DNA of 64,000 bases from Nitrospira sp. (GCA_015709715.1 CP054184.1:1-64000), one strand, 5' to 3'. Numbered from the stretch's first letter, positions 9,380 through 18,734 are shown. Numbers and translations are program-made. Notes: generated from the letters alone by a model not told the origin.

Positions 9380-9465
9380 AAAAACCGTCTGCTCCCTTCT
9401 TCGACGAATGCGATGCGGCCTGTCTACTTACCGGAAGGTGGCGCCACAGTCAATGAGGCGCGCCG

Positions 9466-10557
9466 TCAGTAGCGGACTTTCAATAGGAGATAACACCCGA
9501 ATGTCAGAAACACCATATTGGCCATCCAACCGGCTACCATCGGGGTCAGGGCGCCTCCGCGCCCCAGCGCGATGGCGACCGAATGGGTCGACCAGTAAAA
9601 GAAACCCACCGCCATGGCTTGGCCGATTCCCATGGCCATCCCGCTGCCGCGGACGCCGGTGCGCCGCAAGCTCAAGGCAATGCCGACGATGACCATGATG
9701 AGGGTCACGCATGGAAACGCCATGCGGCCGTAGTAGTCCGTCAATAACCGCGGCAAGAGGGTGCCGTTGCGTTCCAGTCGATCCACATAGGCTCGGATGT
9801 CCTTGAGCGTCATGGTTTCCGAGTCGATCTCCGCCCAGGTGGTGAAGTCGTCCGGGATCTGCGCAAGCGGCAGCGGCTCGCGGTCGAAGCTGCTCAGGAG
9901 CACGACGCCGTCGTCCCGAAAGACCCGCCAGGTTCCCTGCCGCAATTCCCACCCGTGCTCCGAATAGACCGCGCGCTGAGCGTCCGCGATTTGCTCCAAT
10001 TGAAAGGTCGGGCTGAGGCGATAGAGCCGAACGTCCCGCAGCACGGTGCCGCCGGGCTCGATACTTTCGATGTGCATTAAGGTTTGGCCGCCCACGCTGA
10101 TCCAGGGTCGAACGGCTTTCAGAGACGTCGGAGCGGGGCGTTTCTCGATGCGCTGCGACTTGATTTCGTCGGCCAGCGCCAATGCGACCGGAATGACCGT
10201 CGAACTGAACCAGAAGAGAATGACGGCCAGAACGGTTCCGAGGAACAGGAAGGGCGAGGTGATCCAATAGAGGCTGATACCGCAACTGCGCATCGCGGTG
10301 ATTTCGTGGCTTCGCGAGAGGAGGCCGATGGTCAGCAGGGTGGCCATCAGCACGGCGAGCGGGGCGATCTGGTAAGAAATCGCCGGCATCTTGAGCGCGA
10401 AGTAGGCCAGCACATCCACGGCATGGGCGTCGTAGCGAAGAAACCGTCGAACCTTCTCGAAAAAGTCGATGACGAGATAGATCGTCATCAGCCCCGAGAA
10501 GCACATTCCGAAGATCTTCAAGTATTCCCGCAGCAGATAGCGAAACAGAATCGTCAT
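9466..10557 (-). CDS. lptG: LPS export ABC transporter permease LptG-like
   Basis: A 363-residue YjgP/YjgQ-family permease. Three N-terminal membrane segments (about residues 12-32, 60-80 and 98-120), a large periplasmic beta-jellyroll region (about 125-265) and three C-terminal membrane segments (about 275-360) match LptF/LptG. These subunits form the inner-membrane channel that, with LptB ATPase, extracts LPS and passes it to LptC and LptA. It starts 4 bases after the stop of the first permease gene, so the two are a coupled pair. I call this one LptG by its position as second gene; the F/G labels could be swapped. Confidence 0.88.
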   Translation of the reverse strand: MTILFRYLLREYLKIFGMCFSGLMTIYLVIDFFEKVRRFLRYDAHAVDVLAYFALKMPAISYQIAPLAVLMATLLTIGLLSRSHEITAMRSCGISLYWITSPFLFLGTVLAVILFWFSSTVIPVALALADEIKSQRIEKRPAPTSLKAVRPWISVGGQTLMHIESIEPGGTVLRDVRLYRLSPTFQLEQIADAQRAVYSEHGWELRQGTWRVFRDDGVVLLSSFDREPLPLAQIPDDFTTWAEIDSETMTLKDIRAYVDRLERNGTLLPRLLTDYYGRMAFPCVTLIMVIVGIALSLRRTGVRGSGMAMGIGQAMAVGFFYWSTHSVAIALGRGGALTPMVAGWMANMVFLTFGCYLLLKVRY

Positions 10558-10561
10558 ACGG

Positions 10562-11647
10562 TTACTGTCGGCTCATACGATAAAACCACCAGACGGTCAC
10601 CAGCGCGAAGATGACGTTGGGCAACCACGCCCCCGCGAAGGGCGAGATGAGCAGCGTCGTCACGAGGAACTCGCAGGCGATGTTGAGAATGTAGTAGACG
10701 ATCACCACGATCACTCCGACGGCAAAGCCGCCGATGCTGCCCGACCGTTTCGAGACGATGCCCACCGGCACGCCCAAAATGCAGAACACCAGGGAGGCAG
10801 CGGGAAACGCCAGGTCTTTATAATGTTCCATGAGACGCCGGAGCGCATTGGCGTCCTTCCAGCCGGAACTCTCCAGCCTGGCGCGAATCACTTCCACCGG
10901 CGCGCGTTCCTCTGCGCCGTAGAGGCTTGCGCTGACGCTCAATTTCAGATCGTAGGTCGTAAACGAGATCTTGCGGTATTCCTCGGCGCTTTGCGGACGA
11001 CTGTGGATGACGCCGTTCATGAGCCGCAGTGCAACCTGGCTGCTGGCTGGGTCGGTCATGACGAGATACTGCTGGGCGACGATGATGCGCGGATCGGCCG
11101 GATTACGCTCGTCCGCCACGAAAATGCCCCGGGCCGCTTGCCCTTGTTGCGCATCGGGTACGTAAATCACCATTTTCGGGATGGCTTCATTGAAGACGCC
11201 GCGATCGAGTTCCAGCACCAGTTCGTCCCGCAGCAGATTGAGCGCGACCTTCTTGAGGTTCACGTTGCTCCAGGGCTGTCCCCACTGAGCCAGCACCAAC
11301 GTGAGACCGCAAACCAGCGCGGCAAAGAGAAAAACCGAGTGGGAGAGCCGCAGGAGGCTTAAGCCTGCCGCGCGCATGGCCACGAGTTCTTTGTCGAGCG
11401 ACAGACGGCCGAAGGCCGTGATGGAGGCGATGATCCCGGCGATCGGCAGGGTGAGCACAAGGAACGACGGCAGTAAATGGGCGAAGACCTTGAGGACCGA
11501 TAACAAACCGATGCCCTTCGTGACCAGCAACTCCACCAGACGCAGCAGTTCCTTCGTGAGCATGACGAAACACAACGCGCCCAGGCTGATGCTGAACGGA
11601 GTGATGAGCTCGCGGAAAATGTAGCGGTCGAGGATGGTGTGCAGCAC
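10562..11647 (-). CDS. lptF: LPS export ABC transporter permease LptF-like
   Basis: A 361-residue member of the LptF/LptG family, starting at GTG 11647. It begins with the typical LDRYIFRELITPFSISLGALC segment, has three membrane helices at each end and a periplasmic domain between (about 125-260, including RIIVAQQYLVM). The helix with FGRLSLDKELVAMRAAGLS is a well-conserved cytoplasmic coupling region that contacts the ATPase in this family. It is the first gene of the five-gene minus-strand block lptF-lptG-fabF-acp-lpxD. The 300 bases upstream to cspA hold the likely divergent promoters. Confidence 0.88.
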   Translation of the reverse strand: MLHTILDRYIFRELITPFSISLGALCFVMLTKELLRLVELLVTKGIGLLSVLKVFAHLLPSFLVLTLPIAGIIASITAFGRLSLDKELVAMRAAGLSLLRLSHSVFLFAALVCGLTLVLAQWGQPWSNVNLKKVALNLLRDELVLELDRGVFNEAIPKMVIYVPDAQQGQAARGIFVADERNPADPRIIVAQQYLVMTDPASSQVALRLMNGVIHSRPQSAEEYRKISFTTYDLKLSVSASLYGAEERAPVEVIRARLESSGWKDANALRRLMEHYKDLAFPAASLVFCILGVPVGIVSKRSGSIGGFAVGVIVVIVYYILNIACEFLVTTLLISPFAGAWLPNVIFALVTVWWFYRMSRQ

Positions 11648-11749
11648 GAAGGTGGCGAAATCCTACATGGAGCCTACGGTAGCCGCACTATAAAAGACTG
11701 CGAGGGGCTTGTAAACAGAGTGGGGGCGCACGCTCGCCCAACTAACTGC

Positions 11750-11778
11750 TTGACAAGATGTTCACCTCATGGTACATG
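11750..11778 (+). promoter_or_regulatory. Candidate sigma-70 promoter upstream of the cold-shock gene
   Basis: TTGACA at 11750-11755 is a perfect -35 box, followed after 17 bases by TACATG at 11773-11778 as a weak -10. If used, it gives an untranslated leader of roughly 165 bases before the cspA-like start, similar in scale to the long regulated leaders of cold-shock genes. A second weak -10-like TATTAT lies at 11917-11922. The rest of the 303-base gap between lptF and this gene shows no coding potential that I can support. Confidence 0.4.
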
Positions 11779-11950
11779 GCTGCGCACTTTTCAGCAGGTC
11801 AAGATGGGGCAGTCAAAAATTCTTCCGAACGTCCCTGAGAGCCGCCGCGCTCCCCGTTGTGATTTCTCCTTTTATCGTCATCGTTCCATGCGATTCAGCT
11901 GCTGAGCTGATGGGTCTATTATCTTTGTGCGTTGAGGAAAGGAGGATTGT

Positions 11951-12169
11951 GTGAAGACCAAAGGGACAGTGAAGTGGTTCAATGATCGCAAGGGGTTTGG
12001 GTTTATCCGGCTGGACGGCGGCGAAGACGTCTTCGTACATTATTCCGCGCTGCAGGGCGATGGCTTCAAGACGCTGAAGGAGGGCGAAAACGTCGAGTTT
12101 GACATCGTCCAGGGCGCCAAGGGACCGCAAGCGGCCAATGTGTTGAGAGATCTCGCAGCGACTTCCTAA
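11951..12169 (+). CDS. Cold-shock domain protein
   Basis: A 72-residue single cold-shock domain. It has the RNA-binding motifs RNP1 (KGFGFI) and RNP2 (VFVHYSAL) in a five-strand OB fold, and starts with the family signature [14 protein letters not shown]. Such proteins bind single-stranded RNA or DNA and act as RNA chaperones. The GTG start is supported by GAGGAAAGGAGG a few bases upstream. The gene stands alone, with a long leader upstream and a strong hairpin just after the stop, so it is likely a single-gene transcript. Members of this family are often abundant and not always cold-inducible. Confidence 0.95.
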   Translation: MKTKGTVKWFNDRKGFGFIRLDGGEDVFVHYSALQGDGFKTLKEGENVEFDIVQGAKGPQAANVLRDLAATS

Positions 12170-12183
12170 GCAATGAGTCGGAC

Positions 12184-12226
12184 ATCGCCTGCGGCCTCTT
12201 TGGCAATCGGGGAGGCCGCAGGCGAT
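12184..12226 (+). terminator. Perfect 15-bp hairpin after the cold-shock gene
   Basis: The arms ATCGCCTGCGGCCTC (12184-12198) and GAGGCCGCAGGCGAT (12212-12226) pair perfectly around a 13-base loop, 14 bases after the stop codon. No run of T follows on either strand, so it is not a canonical intrinsic terminator. It may stabilise the 3' end of the cold-shock mRNA or work with Rho. Confidence 0.6.
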
Positions 12227-12340
12227 CTCGGTTCCCACCCAGTGTTTCTGTGCTCGAACTCCTGCCGTTTTTTCAATTATTTTGACAAAGCCTGGAGCGA
12301 CTGTTAGCGTGGGCTCTCAACGCCAGAGTAGGGAGCTTCC

Positions 12341-14158
12341 TTGGCCGTCGATCGCCGTACCGTCCTCCAAAACGCCCAGCTGTACGCTTCCAAGGGGCAG
12401 TTCGATGCCGCCATCGCTGAATGGCGCAAGTTGACCACGGATTCTCCCGCCGACGGCACCATCTTCAATTCCATCGGTGATCTGCAACTCAAACGCCACG
12501 CCACGGGAGAGGCGATTGCGGCTTTCCTCAAGGCGGCGGCCGCGTTTCGAGCTGAAGGGTCCGTCCTCAAGGCGATCGCGGCCTACAAGAAAATCCTGAA
12601 GGTCGATGCCTCCCGCTACGACGTGTATCGCCATCTCGGCGATCTGAACGCCGAGCGAGGGCTGTTGAGCAGCGCCGTCCAGGATTACATGACCCTGGGC
12701 AATCATTTCATCAAGGAAGGGCGCAATGCCGACGCCCTCGACATCTATCGCAAGATCATCGTGCACGACCCCTCCAACCTGGATGCTCAGCAGCGCGTGG
12801 CGGATTTGTGTGTGCAGGAAAATTTACAAGATGAAGCCATCCGCATTTATCTCCAGCTCGGCAGAGAATGGTCGGCGACCCAGCGGTACGAGGAGGCCAG
12901 GCGAGCCTACCTGGCCGTGCTCCAGCTGGATCCTTCCAATGCCGAAGCCCGAGAAATCATCGAAATGTCAGACAAGAGCGGACCCTCGCCGACGGTGGAA
13001 CGCCCGGCCAAAGTCGCGGCGGCATCAGTTAAGAGCGGAGAGGGCTGCGATCTGCTCTCGGAAGCCATCCGCCGGATTGATGAAGGCCAATACGCCGGCG
13101 CCGAAGCCATGTTGACACAATTGTTGAGCCGAGAGCCGGGCAACCCACAAATCTGTCAACTCCTCGCGCGACTCCACCTGCTCCAAGGCAACCTGCAAGT
13201 GGCGTTGGGCGAGTATCGGTTCCTGGCGGGAGCGGCTTTGCGCGCACAGGATTATACGATGGCTGAGAGCTTGATCACGGAGTACCTCAAAGTGGAATCG
13301 AACTCCGTGCCGATGCTGGAACTGTTTGGCGAGCTGTGCGAAGAACAGGGGGATCGAACGGCGGCGGTCCAGCACTACGGCAGGGCGGTGGAGATTTTGC
13401 TCGAACATCCGGAGCCCGGGATGCCCACACTCCCGGCTGAGCTGTTTGAGAAGGTTCAAGCCTTGGCGCCGGGAAGTCCCATTGCGAGGAAGTTGGCGCC
13501 CTCGTTCGAGTCTCAGGCCGAACCGACTGCAGTGGTGGAGGGGGCGGAAGCCCTGCAATCGGTGGCGAAGCAGGACACAGTCGTCGAGACGGAGCGCATG
13601 GCGCTCCAGCCCGCTGAGTCGCTGTCGGTGGAGATTCCCGAGGTCCATGTCGAACCACCGTTGGTGCCGCAAGCTCATGTTGAGGTGGCCGCGCCTGCCG
13701 AAGCCGCGCCGGTCGAGCCGCCCAAGGAACAGATCGATGCAGAGGTCCGGTATGCCTTAGGAATGGCCTACAAAGACATGGGGCTCTTGGAGGAAGCATC
13801 GGAAGAGTTTGCACTCTCCATGAAGGATTCGGGGTTCTTCGTCGATTCCTGTCTGATGATCGGACTGTGCCTGAAGGAACAGCGGCACACGGATCAGGCG
13901 ATTCATCTGCTGGAGCGACTCATTACCGACTCGCGTTGCCGCGGCGGCAATGCGCAATTGGTGCGGTATGAACTCGGCGTGCTGTACGAAGAAACCGGAT
14001 CGACTCAACGGGCCGCCGAGATGTTTCACACCATCCCTACGTTCCATGACGTACCGCGACGCCTGGAACAGCTCCGTCGTAGTGGAATCGGGCCAAACGG
14101 TCATTCTACCCCTGCTGCCGCTCCCTCCGAGCCCCTCTTCCGACTCGCCAGCCAATAA
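12341..14158 (+). CDS. TPR-repeat protein
   Basis: A 605-residue protein built mainly of tetratricopeptide repeats. Repeats are visible through about residues 5-215 (for example FDAAIAEWRKL, AIAAYKKILKVDASRYDVYRHLGDLN, ALDIYRKIIVHDPSNLDAQQRVADL), again at about 235-355, and near the C terminus (about 465-590, ALGMAYKDMGLLEEASEEFALS). A low-complexity linker rich in Ala, Pro, Val and Glu lies at about 390-460. There is no signal peptide or membrane segment, so it is probably a cytoplasmic scaffold. TTG 12341 is taken as start because it follows GTAGGGAGC and the repeat begins directly after it. Its partner is not evident from context. Confidence 0.75.
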   Translation: MAVDRRTVLQNAQLYASKGQFDAAIAEWRKLTTDSPADGTIFNSIGDLQLKRHATGEAIAAFLKAAAAFRAEGSVLKAIAAYKKILKVDASRYDVYRHLGDLNAERGLLSSAVQDYMTLGNHFIKEGRNADALDIYRKIIVHDPSNLDAQQRVADLCVQENLQDEAIRIYLQLGREWSATQRYEEARRAYLAVLQLDPSNAEAREIIEMSDKSGPSPTVERPAKVAAASVKSGEGCDLLSEAIRRIDEGQYAGAEAMLTQLLSREPGNPQICQLLARLHLLQGNLQVALGEYRFLAGAALRAQDYTMAESLITEYLKVESNSVPMLELFGELCEEQGDRTAAVQHYGRAVEILLEHPEPGMPTLPAELFEKVQALAPGSPIARKLAPSFESQAEPTAVVEGAEALQSVAKQDTVVETERMALQPAESLSVEIPEVHVEPPLVPQAHVEVAAPAEAAPVEPPKEQIDAEVRYALGMAYKDMGLLEEASEEFALSMKDSGFFVDSCLMIGLCLKEQRHTDQAIHLLERLITDSRCRGGNAQLVRYELGVLYEETGSTQRAAEMFHTIPTFHDVPRRLEQLRRSGIGPNGHSTPAAAPSEPLFRLASQ

Positions 14159-14190
14159 CATCCGCTGCAGCACTCTTCACGTCATCGACC

Positions 14191-15162
14191 CTAGGCGTTC
14201 GCGAACGTCACCTGATTCGGCGCCGGCGCTCCTGCCAGTACGGCCGCGATATTCTCCAAGCAGATCATGCCCATCCGCACACGTGTCGCCAGCGTGGCCG
14301 ATCCCAGATGAGGGAGCAACACCACCTGTTTGAGTTCGCGCAGAATCGGATGAAACGCCGGCTCCTGCTCGAAGACATCCAGCCCCGCCCCCGCGAGCCG
14401 ACGTTGCAAGAGCGCCGACACCAAGGCCGCTTCGTCTACGACCGGTCCGCGCGCCGTATTGATGAGGTAGGCCGTCGGCTTCATCAGGGCCAATTCCTCG
14501 CGCCCGATCAGGTGATGGGTCTCAGAAGTGAGCGGTACGTGCAGGCTGATAAAATCTGCATCGCGCAGCAGGGAGAGAAGGTCTCGCCGTTCCCAGCCGA
14601 GCGGGAAGACCCCCTGAGGAAAGGGGGTGCGAGAACAGTAGAAGACAGCCATATTGAAACCGGACGCACGACGCGCCACAGCCTGGCCGATACGTCCCAT
14701 CCCAACGATGCCCAACGTTTTCCCCCACACATCCGTTCCCAACATTTGTGTGGGCGCCCATCCGGGCCAGGTGCCCGACCGCACGTAGCCGTCGCCCTCC
14801 GCGACCCTCCGCGCAACCGCCAACATCAAGGCCCAGGCGAGATCGGCGGTCGATTCGGTCAAGACATCGGGCGTATTCGTGACCACGATGCCCTGTCGTG
14901 ACGCGGCAGCGAGGTCGATATTGTTGTAGCCTACGGCATAATTGGCCAGCACCTTCAGGTGGGCGATGTCCGCCAGCATGGCGGCATCAATACGATCGGT
15001 GAGGGTGCAAATCGCCGCGTCGGCGGCCCGGAGGCCGGCTTGCACCGTTTCCCAGGAGGGGGCGACATCCCGTGGTTCATTGACCAGGGTGAACCGTTCT
15101 TGCGCCGTCGTCATGACCGGCGCGGGAAGCAGACGGGAGATATAGAGGAGGGGACGTGACAT
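14191..15162 (-). CDS. D-2-hydroxyacid dehydrogenase (glyoxylate reductase-like)
   Basis: A 323-residue NAD(P)-dependent dehydrogenase of the D-isomer family, which interconverts 2-oxoacids such as glyoxylate or hydroxypyruvate with their 2-hydroxyacids. The Rossmann motif is GIVGMGRIGQAVARRA; the catalytic Arg (NTARGPVVDEAAL), Glu (DVFEQEP) and His (LLPHLGSAT) are all present. ATG 15162 (MSRPLLYISR) is preferred over an in-frame ATG 39 codons upstream because the family begins here and GGCCTC/GAGG-like purines precede it. It is divergent from the FAD/Fe-S oxidoreductase gene, whose family oxidises related hydroxyacids, so the two may handle the same metabolite. Confidence 0.88.
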   Translation of the reverse strand: MSRPLLYISRLLPAPVMTTAQERFTLVNEPRDVAPSWETVQAGLRAADAAICTLTDRIDAAMLADIAHLKVLANYAVGYNNIDLAAASRQGIVVTNTPDVLTESTADLAWALMLAVARRVAEGDGYVRSGTWPGWAPTQMLGTDVWGKTLGIVGMGRIGQAVARRASGFNMAVFYCSRTPFPQGVFPLGWERRDLLSLLRDADFISLHVPLTSETHHLIGREELALMKPTAYLINTARGPVVDEAALVSALLQRRLAGAGLDVFEQEPAFHPILRELKQVVLLPHLGSATLATRVRMGMICLENIAAVLAGAPAPNQVTFANA

Positions 15163-15282
15163 GGAGGCCTCGCCGGATGGGGCGTATGATAACGAATCCT
15201 GCCGACGGCAACAACTCATGGCCCGGGCGAGGCTGGCGGACGTTTTCCGCATCCTGCTAGAATGGGCCGGCGCGATCACGAC

Positions 15283-18126
15283 ATGACCCTCATTCTTCCT
15301 GACACACCCTCAGCCCTCGTCACTGACCTTCGGCAGCTGCTCGGCCGCGAGAAGGTGCAGCATGACGTCCCCACGCTGACCGCATATGCCGTCGATGCGA
15401 GCATCTATCGAATGACGCCGCAGGCCGTCGTCCTCGTGGAGACCGAGGAAGATATCGAGGCAGTAGTCCGCTTCGCGGGATCGCGCGGCATTCCTCTCAC
15501 CCCGCGAGCGGCTGGCACCAACCTGACGGGCTCGGCGATCGGGTCTGGCATCATTCTCGACGTGTCCCGCATGAACCGCATCCTCGAACTCAACGAAGAG
15601 GAACGCTGGGCGCGGGTCCAGCCGGGAATCGTTTTGGCGGAACTCAACAAGCAGCTGGGCCGCAAGCAGCTCCTGTTCGGTCCCGATCCCTCCAGCGGCG
15701 ACATGTGCAAGCTCGGCGGCATGGTGGCCAACAATTCCGCCGGCCCCCACACGCTCATCTATGGCGCGGTCAAGGACAACGTCCGGGCCATGCGGGTCTG
15801 TCTGCCGTCCGGGGGGTGGCTCACGGCGGCTTCGTTGCGGCTGGATGATCCGATCTTGGCCGACACCCTGACCACCCATCCCGCCCTTAGAGTCATTCTG
15901 GAGTTGGTGCAGTCGAAGCGAGCCGTAATCGAGGCCAAACGACCGACCGTGAGCAAGAATAGCTGCGGCTACAATCTGTTCGGCCTCGTCGACGGCTTGG
16001 CCCAACGCCGCTTCGACTTGCCGAAACTCTTCGTCGGCAGCGAGGGGACGTTAGGCGTGGTGAGCGAAGCAACGCTACGACTCGTGCCCAAGCCGCAAGG
16101 GACCTTGACCGCGCTGATTCATTTTCGTCGGCTGGAAGAGGTCGGGGAGGCCATCCCGCATCTGTTGGACCTGAAACCGAGCGCGCTCGAAGTGATGGAC
16201 GGGAACACGCTGAACCTGATCGGGCGCGCGGCCCACGGCATTCCCGCGGCCGCCGCGGCCACCTTGCTGGCCGAACTCGACAGTGAACAGGGGAGTGACG
16301 ATCTCCGCGAGCGGGCCGACCGCATGGCGGGGATCTGCCGCCGCTACCAACTCTGCGGCGACCTCGCCTTCGCCTACGACAAGGAGCAACGCGATCAGCT
16401 CTGGAAAGCCCGAAAGGCCCTCTATCCCACGCTCTATCGGTTCGACCCGCGCAAGAAGCCGATCAACTTCGTCGACGACGTGGTGGTGCGAGCGGAACGC
16501 ATCAGCGAGCTGGTCCGGTACCTGGAAACGTTCTTCGCCGGCCAACAGGTGCCGGTGGCGATCTTCGGCCACATCGGCAACGGCAATGCCCACATCGTGC
16601 CCCTGCTGAATGTGAACGACCGCCAGGATTTCGACAAGATGGTGGCCGCTTACCATGAGATTCACCAGACGGTCCTCTCGCGCTTCGAGGGGTCCATCTG
16701 CGGCGAACATGGCGACGGACGCGTCCGGGCCGAGTATGTGCGCAAGATGTTCGGCGAGGACCTCTATGGCCTCTTCGTCCAGGTCAAACGGACCATCGAT
16801 CCCGGCAACGTGATGAACCCCGGCATCAAGGTCAGCGATACCCCCTTCACCGAACACATCGACTACACACGCCTCTCGAAATCCTGCGCCACCTGCGCCA
16901 AGTGCAATTCCGTCTGCCCGGTGTACGACGTGTTCCAATCGGAAGACATGAGTTCCCGCGGCTGGTACGAAATCGTCACCGCCAAGGACTACAGCTACCT
17001 GCAGTCGCAACGCGTCGTCGAGGCCTGTTTGAACTGCAAATCCTGCCGCACGATCTGTCCGGCCGGTGTCGATGTCTCCGAGCTGATTCTCCAGCGGCGG
17101 GCCGAGCAACCCAATTGGGGGTCGCGTTGGTTGTTCGCGCTCCAGGCGCATGTGCCGATCTTTGAAGCGATGCTGAAAGTCTTGGCGCGCACGCAGCCGC
17201 TGTGGGATCGACCCTGGCCGCGGAGACTGCTGGCCCGCCTGGCCGCTCCGTTCTTGCGCCGCATCGCCCCAACCGCGAAACTGCCTGCGGACATGCAATT
17301 GCCCAAGCTGGCGACCGAGCACCTGCGGGATCGATACCGAAACCTCGCGCATAACATGAACCGCAGGACGGCGCCGCGTGTCGCCTACTTTCACGGCTGC
17401 GCGGCGAACTATTTTGACGATGGAGTGGGGGATGCCGTGATTGCCGTCCTCCGCCGCCATGGCGTGGAGCCGGACCTCCCGCCGCAACGCTGCAGCGGCA
17501 CGCCGATCGAAACCTACGGGCATGTGGACCTGGTGCAAGAGCACGCGCGGTTCAACCTGCAGTCGCTGGCCGAGTACGATCAGGTGGTGACCGGCTGCGC
17601 CTCCTGCACCCTCATGCTCAAGGAATACAAGAAGTTTTTCGCAGAGGAGCCGGAGCGCCAGGCGGCGGAAGCGCTCGCCAAGAAAGTCCGGCATATCACC
17701 GAGTTCGTCGCGCAGTCCCCTCGGCAACCGGCCATGGCCGCGGCGGGTGACGTGGGGCGCCGCATCACATACCATTCTTCGTGCCACCTGCGAGCAGCCG
17801 GCGTGATGCGCGAGCCCCGCATGTTGCTGAAGCAGGTGCCGGGGACAGACTATGTCGAAATGACCGATGCCGACCGTTGTGCCGGCGGCGCAGGTACCTA
17901 CATCGTGAAGGACTACGATACGTCACAGAAAATTTTTGAGCGGAAACGACGGAACATCGAACAGAGCGGCGCCGATACGGTCGCCACCAGTTGTCCGGCC
18001 TGCATGATCCAACTCAACAACGGACTCCGCGGACGCGCAGCGGTCAAGCATGTCGCGCAGGTGCTCGAGGCCGCCTATGAAGCCGCTACGCGCGAACAGG
18101 GCGCCGACGGGGGCGCGCGTCCATGA
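15283..18126 (+). CDS. FAD-linked oxidase fused to Fe-S (GlcD/GlcF-like) oxidoreductase
   Basis: A 947-residue fusion. Residues about 1-460 are a FAD-binding/FAD-oxidase C unit like GlcD or D-lactate dehydrogenase (LTPRAAGTNLTGSAIG, GSEGTLGVVSEATL, and HGDGR near the end). Residues about 530-600 hold two 4Fe-4S clusters (CATCAKCNSVCP and CLNCKSCRTICP). The last 300 residues are two Cys-rich CCG-type domains (SGCASC/SCHLRA, and CAGGAGTY with ATSCPACMIQL). Such enzymes oxidise glycolate, D-lactate or similar hydroxyacids and pass electrons to quinone or cytochrome. ATG 15283 is chosen over ATG 15262. The stop overlaps the next start by ATGA, tying it to a diheme cytochrome. Confidence 0.9.
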   Translation: MTLILPDTPSALVTDLRQLLGREKVQHDVPTLTAYAVDASIYRMTPQAVVLVETEEDIEAVVRFAGSRGIPLTPRAAGTNLTGSAIGSGIILDVSRMNRILELNEEERWARVQPGIVLAELNKQLGRKQLLFGPDPSSGDMCKLGGMVANNSAGPHTLIYGAVKDNVRAMRVCLPSGGWLTAASLRLDDPILADTLTTHPALRVILELVQSKRAVIEAKRPTVSKNSCGYNLFGLVDGLAQRRFDLPKLFVGSEGTLGVVSEATLRLVPKPQGTLTALIHFRRLEEVGEAIPHLLDLKPSALEVMDGNTLNLIGRAAHGIPAAAAATLLAELDSEQGSDDLRERADRMAGICRRYQLCGDLAFAYDKEQRDQLWKARKALYPTLYRFDPRKKPINFVDDVVVRAERISELVRYLETFFAGQQVPVAIFGHIGNGNAHIVPLLNVNDRQDFDKMVAAYHEIHQTVLSRFEGSICGEHGDGRVRAEYVRKMFGEDLYGLFVQVKRTIDPGNVMNPGIKVSDTPFTEHIDYTRLSKSCATCAKCNSVCPVYDVFQSEDMSSRGWYEIVTAKDYSYLQSQRVVEACLNCKSCRTICPAGVDVSELILQRRAEQPNWGSRWLFALQAHVPIFEAMLKVLARTQPLWDRPWPRRLLARLAAPFLRRIAPTAKLPADMQLPKLATEHLRDRYRNLAHNMNRRTAPRVAYFHGCAANYFDDGVGDAVIAVLRRHGVEPDLPPQRCSGTPIETYGHVDLVQEHARFNLQSLAEYDQVVTGCASCTLMLKEYKKFFAEEPERQAAEALAKKVRHITEFVAQSPRQPAMAAAGDVGRRITYHSSCHLRAAGVMREPRMLLKQVPGTDYVEMTDADRCAGGAGTYIVKDYDTSQKIFERKRRNIEQSGADTVATSCPACMIQLNNGLRGRAAVKHVAQVLEAAYEAATREQGADGGARP

Positions 18127-18365
18127 CGTTTCGCAAGGCGGATCTCATCTTCGTGGTGCTGGCGTTGCTCGTGGTGGGAGGCGTGGCGCTGTTGCCGTCG
18201 CCGCGTGATCGGAATCCCAGGGTGCCGGGCAATGAGGCGCATCGACACGTCATGGCCGAGAAGGACTGCCTGGCCTGTCACAGCGCGTCGGGCAGCCGTC
18301 CGTTGCCAGCGCAGCATCCCAAACGCCAGGACTGTCTGCATTGCCATGCACGGGCCGAAGGGTAG
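18123..18365 (+). CDS. Small membrane-anchored diheme c-type cytochrome
   Basis: An 80-residue protein with an N-terminal membrane anchor (about residues 8-25) and two c-type heme motifs, CLACH at 49-53 and CLHCH at 71-75. It should be exported and carry two covalent hemes on the periplasmic side. Its start overlaps the stop of the FAD/Fe-S oxidoreductase by four bases, so translation is coupled and it is a likely electron acceptor or membrane tether for that enzyme. The protein is very short for a diheme cytochrome, and its axial ligands are not clear beyond His40, His41 and His65. Confidence 0.85.
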   Translation: MTFRKADLIFVVLALLVVGGVALLPSPRDRNPRVPGNEAHRHVMAEKDCLACHSASGSRPLPAQHPKRQDCLHCHARAEG

Positions 18366-18422
18366 GCGAACGAGATTGTTCAAGCGATAGATGATGTCAG
18401 GAGAAAGGAAGGAACGCACGTC

Positions 18423-18701
18423 ATGCTCAAGGTGCTGATACTGGGACCGACGTTACAACAACGGGTGCCGGAGGCGGAGTTCGAGTTGGACCTGTCGGAC
18501 GCCACGGCCATCAAACAACTGATCGCCGCGCATCCCGACCGATTGTCCGCGCTGGCACCCTTCGTCGAGCGGGGAGAAATCCTGTTCACCATCAATCGGA
18601 AGGTGAGTTCGCTCGACTCGGTCGTGAAGGACGGCGACCTCTTGAAGATCGCCCATCAGTCGCGCGCCTCCTACGACGGCACCACCGACATCCCGACCTG
18701 A
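18423..18701 (+). CDS. Small MoaD/ThiS-like beta-grasp protein
   Basis: A 92-residue protein whose pattern fits a ubiquitin-like beta-grasp fold of the MoaD/ThiS group: LDLSDATAIKQLIAAHP, then EILFTINRKVSSLDSVVKDGDLLKIAH. Sulfur-carrier members end in Gly-Gly, which this protein lacks (it ends in TDIPT), so it is unlikely to form a thiocarboxylate. A purine-rich AGGAGAAAGGAAGGAA lies upstream of the ATG. It sits between the cytochrome gene and the WYL regulator, 33 bases from the latter. The function is unknown. Confidence 0.6.
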   Translation: MLKVLILGPTLQQRVPEAEFELDLSDATAIKQLIAAHPDRLSALAPFVERGEILFTINRKVSSLDSVVKDGDLLKIAHQSRASYDGTTDIPT

Positions 18702-18734
18702 CGGAAGGTCGCACCTCACCGCTGAGGAAGCCCC

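Noticed and set aside
16075-17787. A 570-residue minus-strand frame
   Set aside because: It is the shadow of the FAD/Fe-S oxidoreductase; high GC keeps this frame open.
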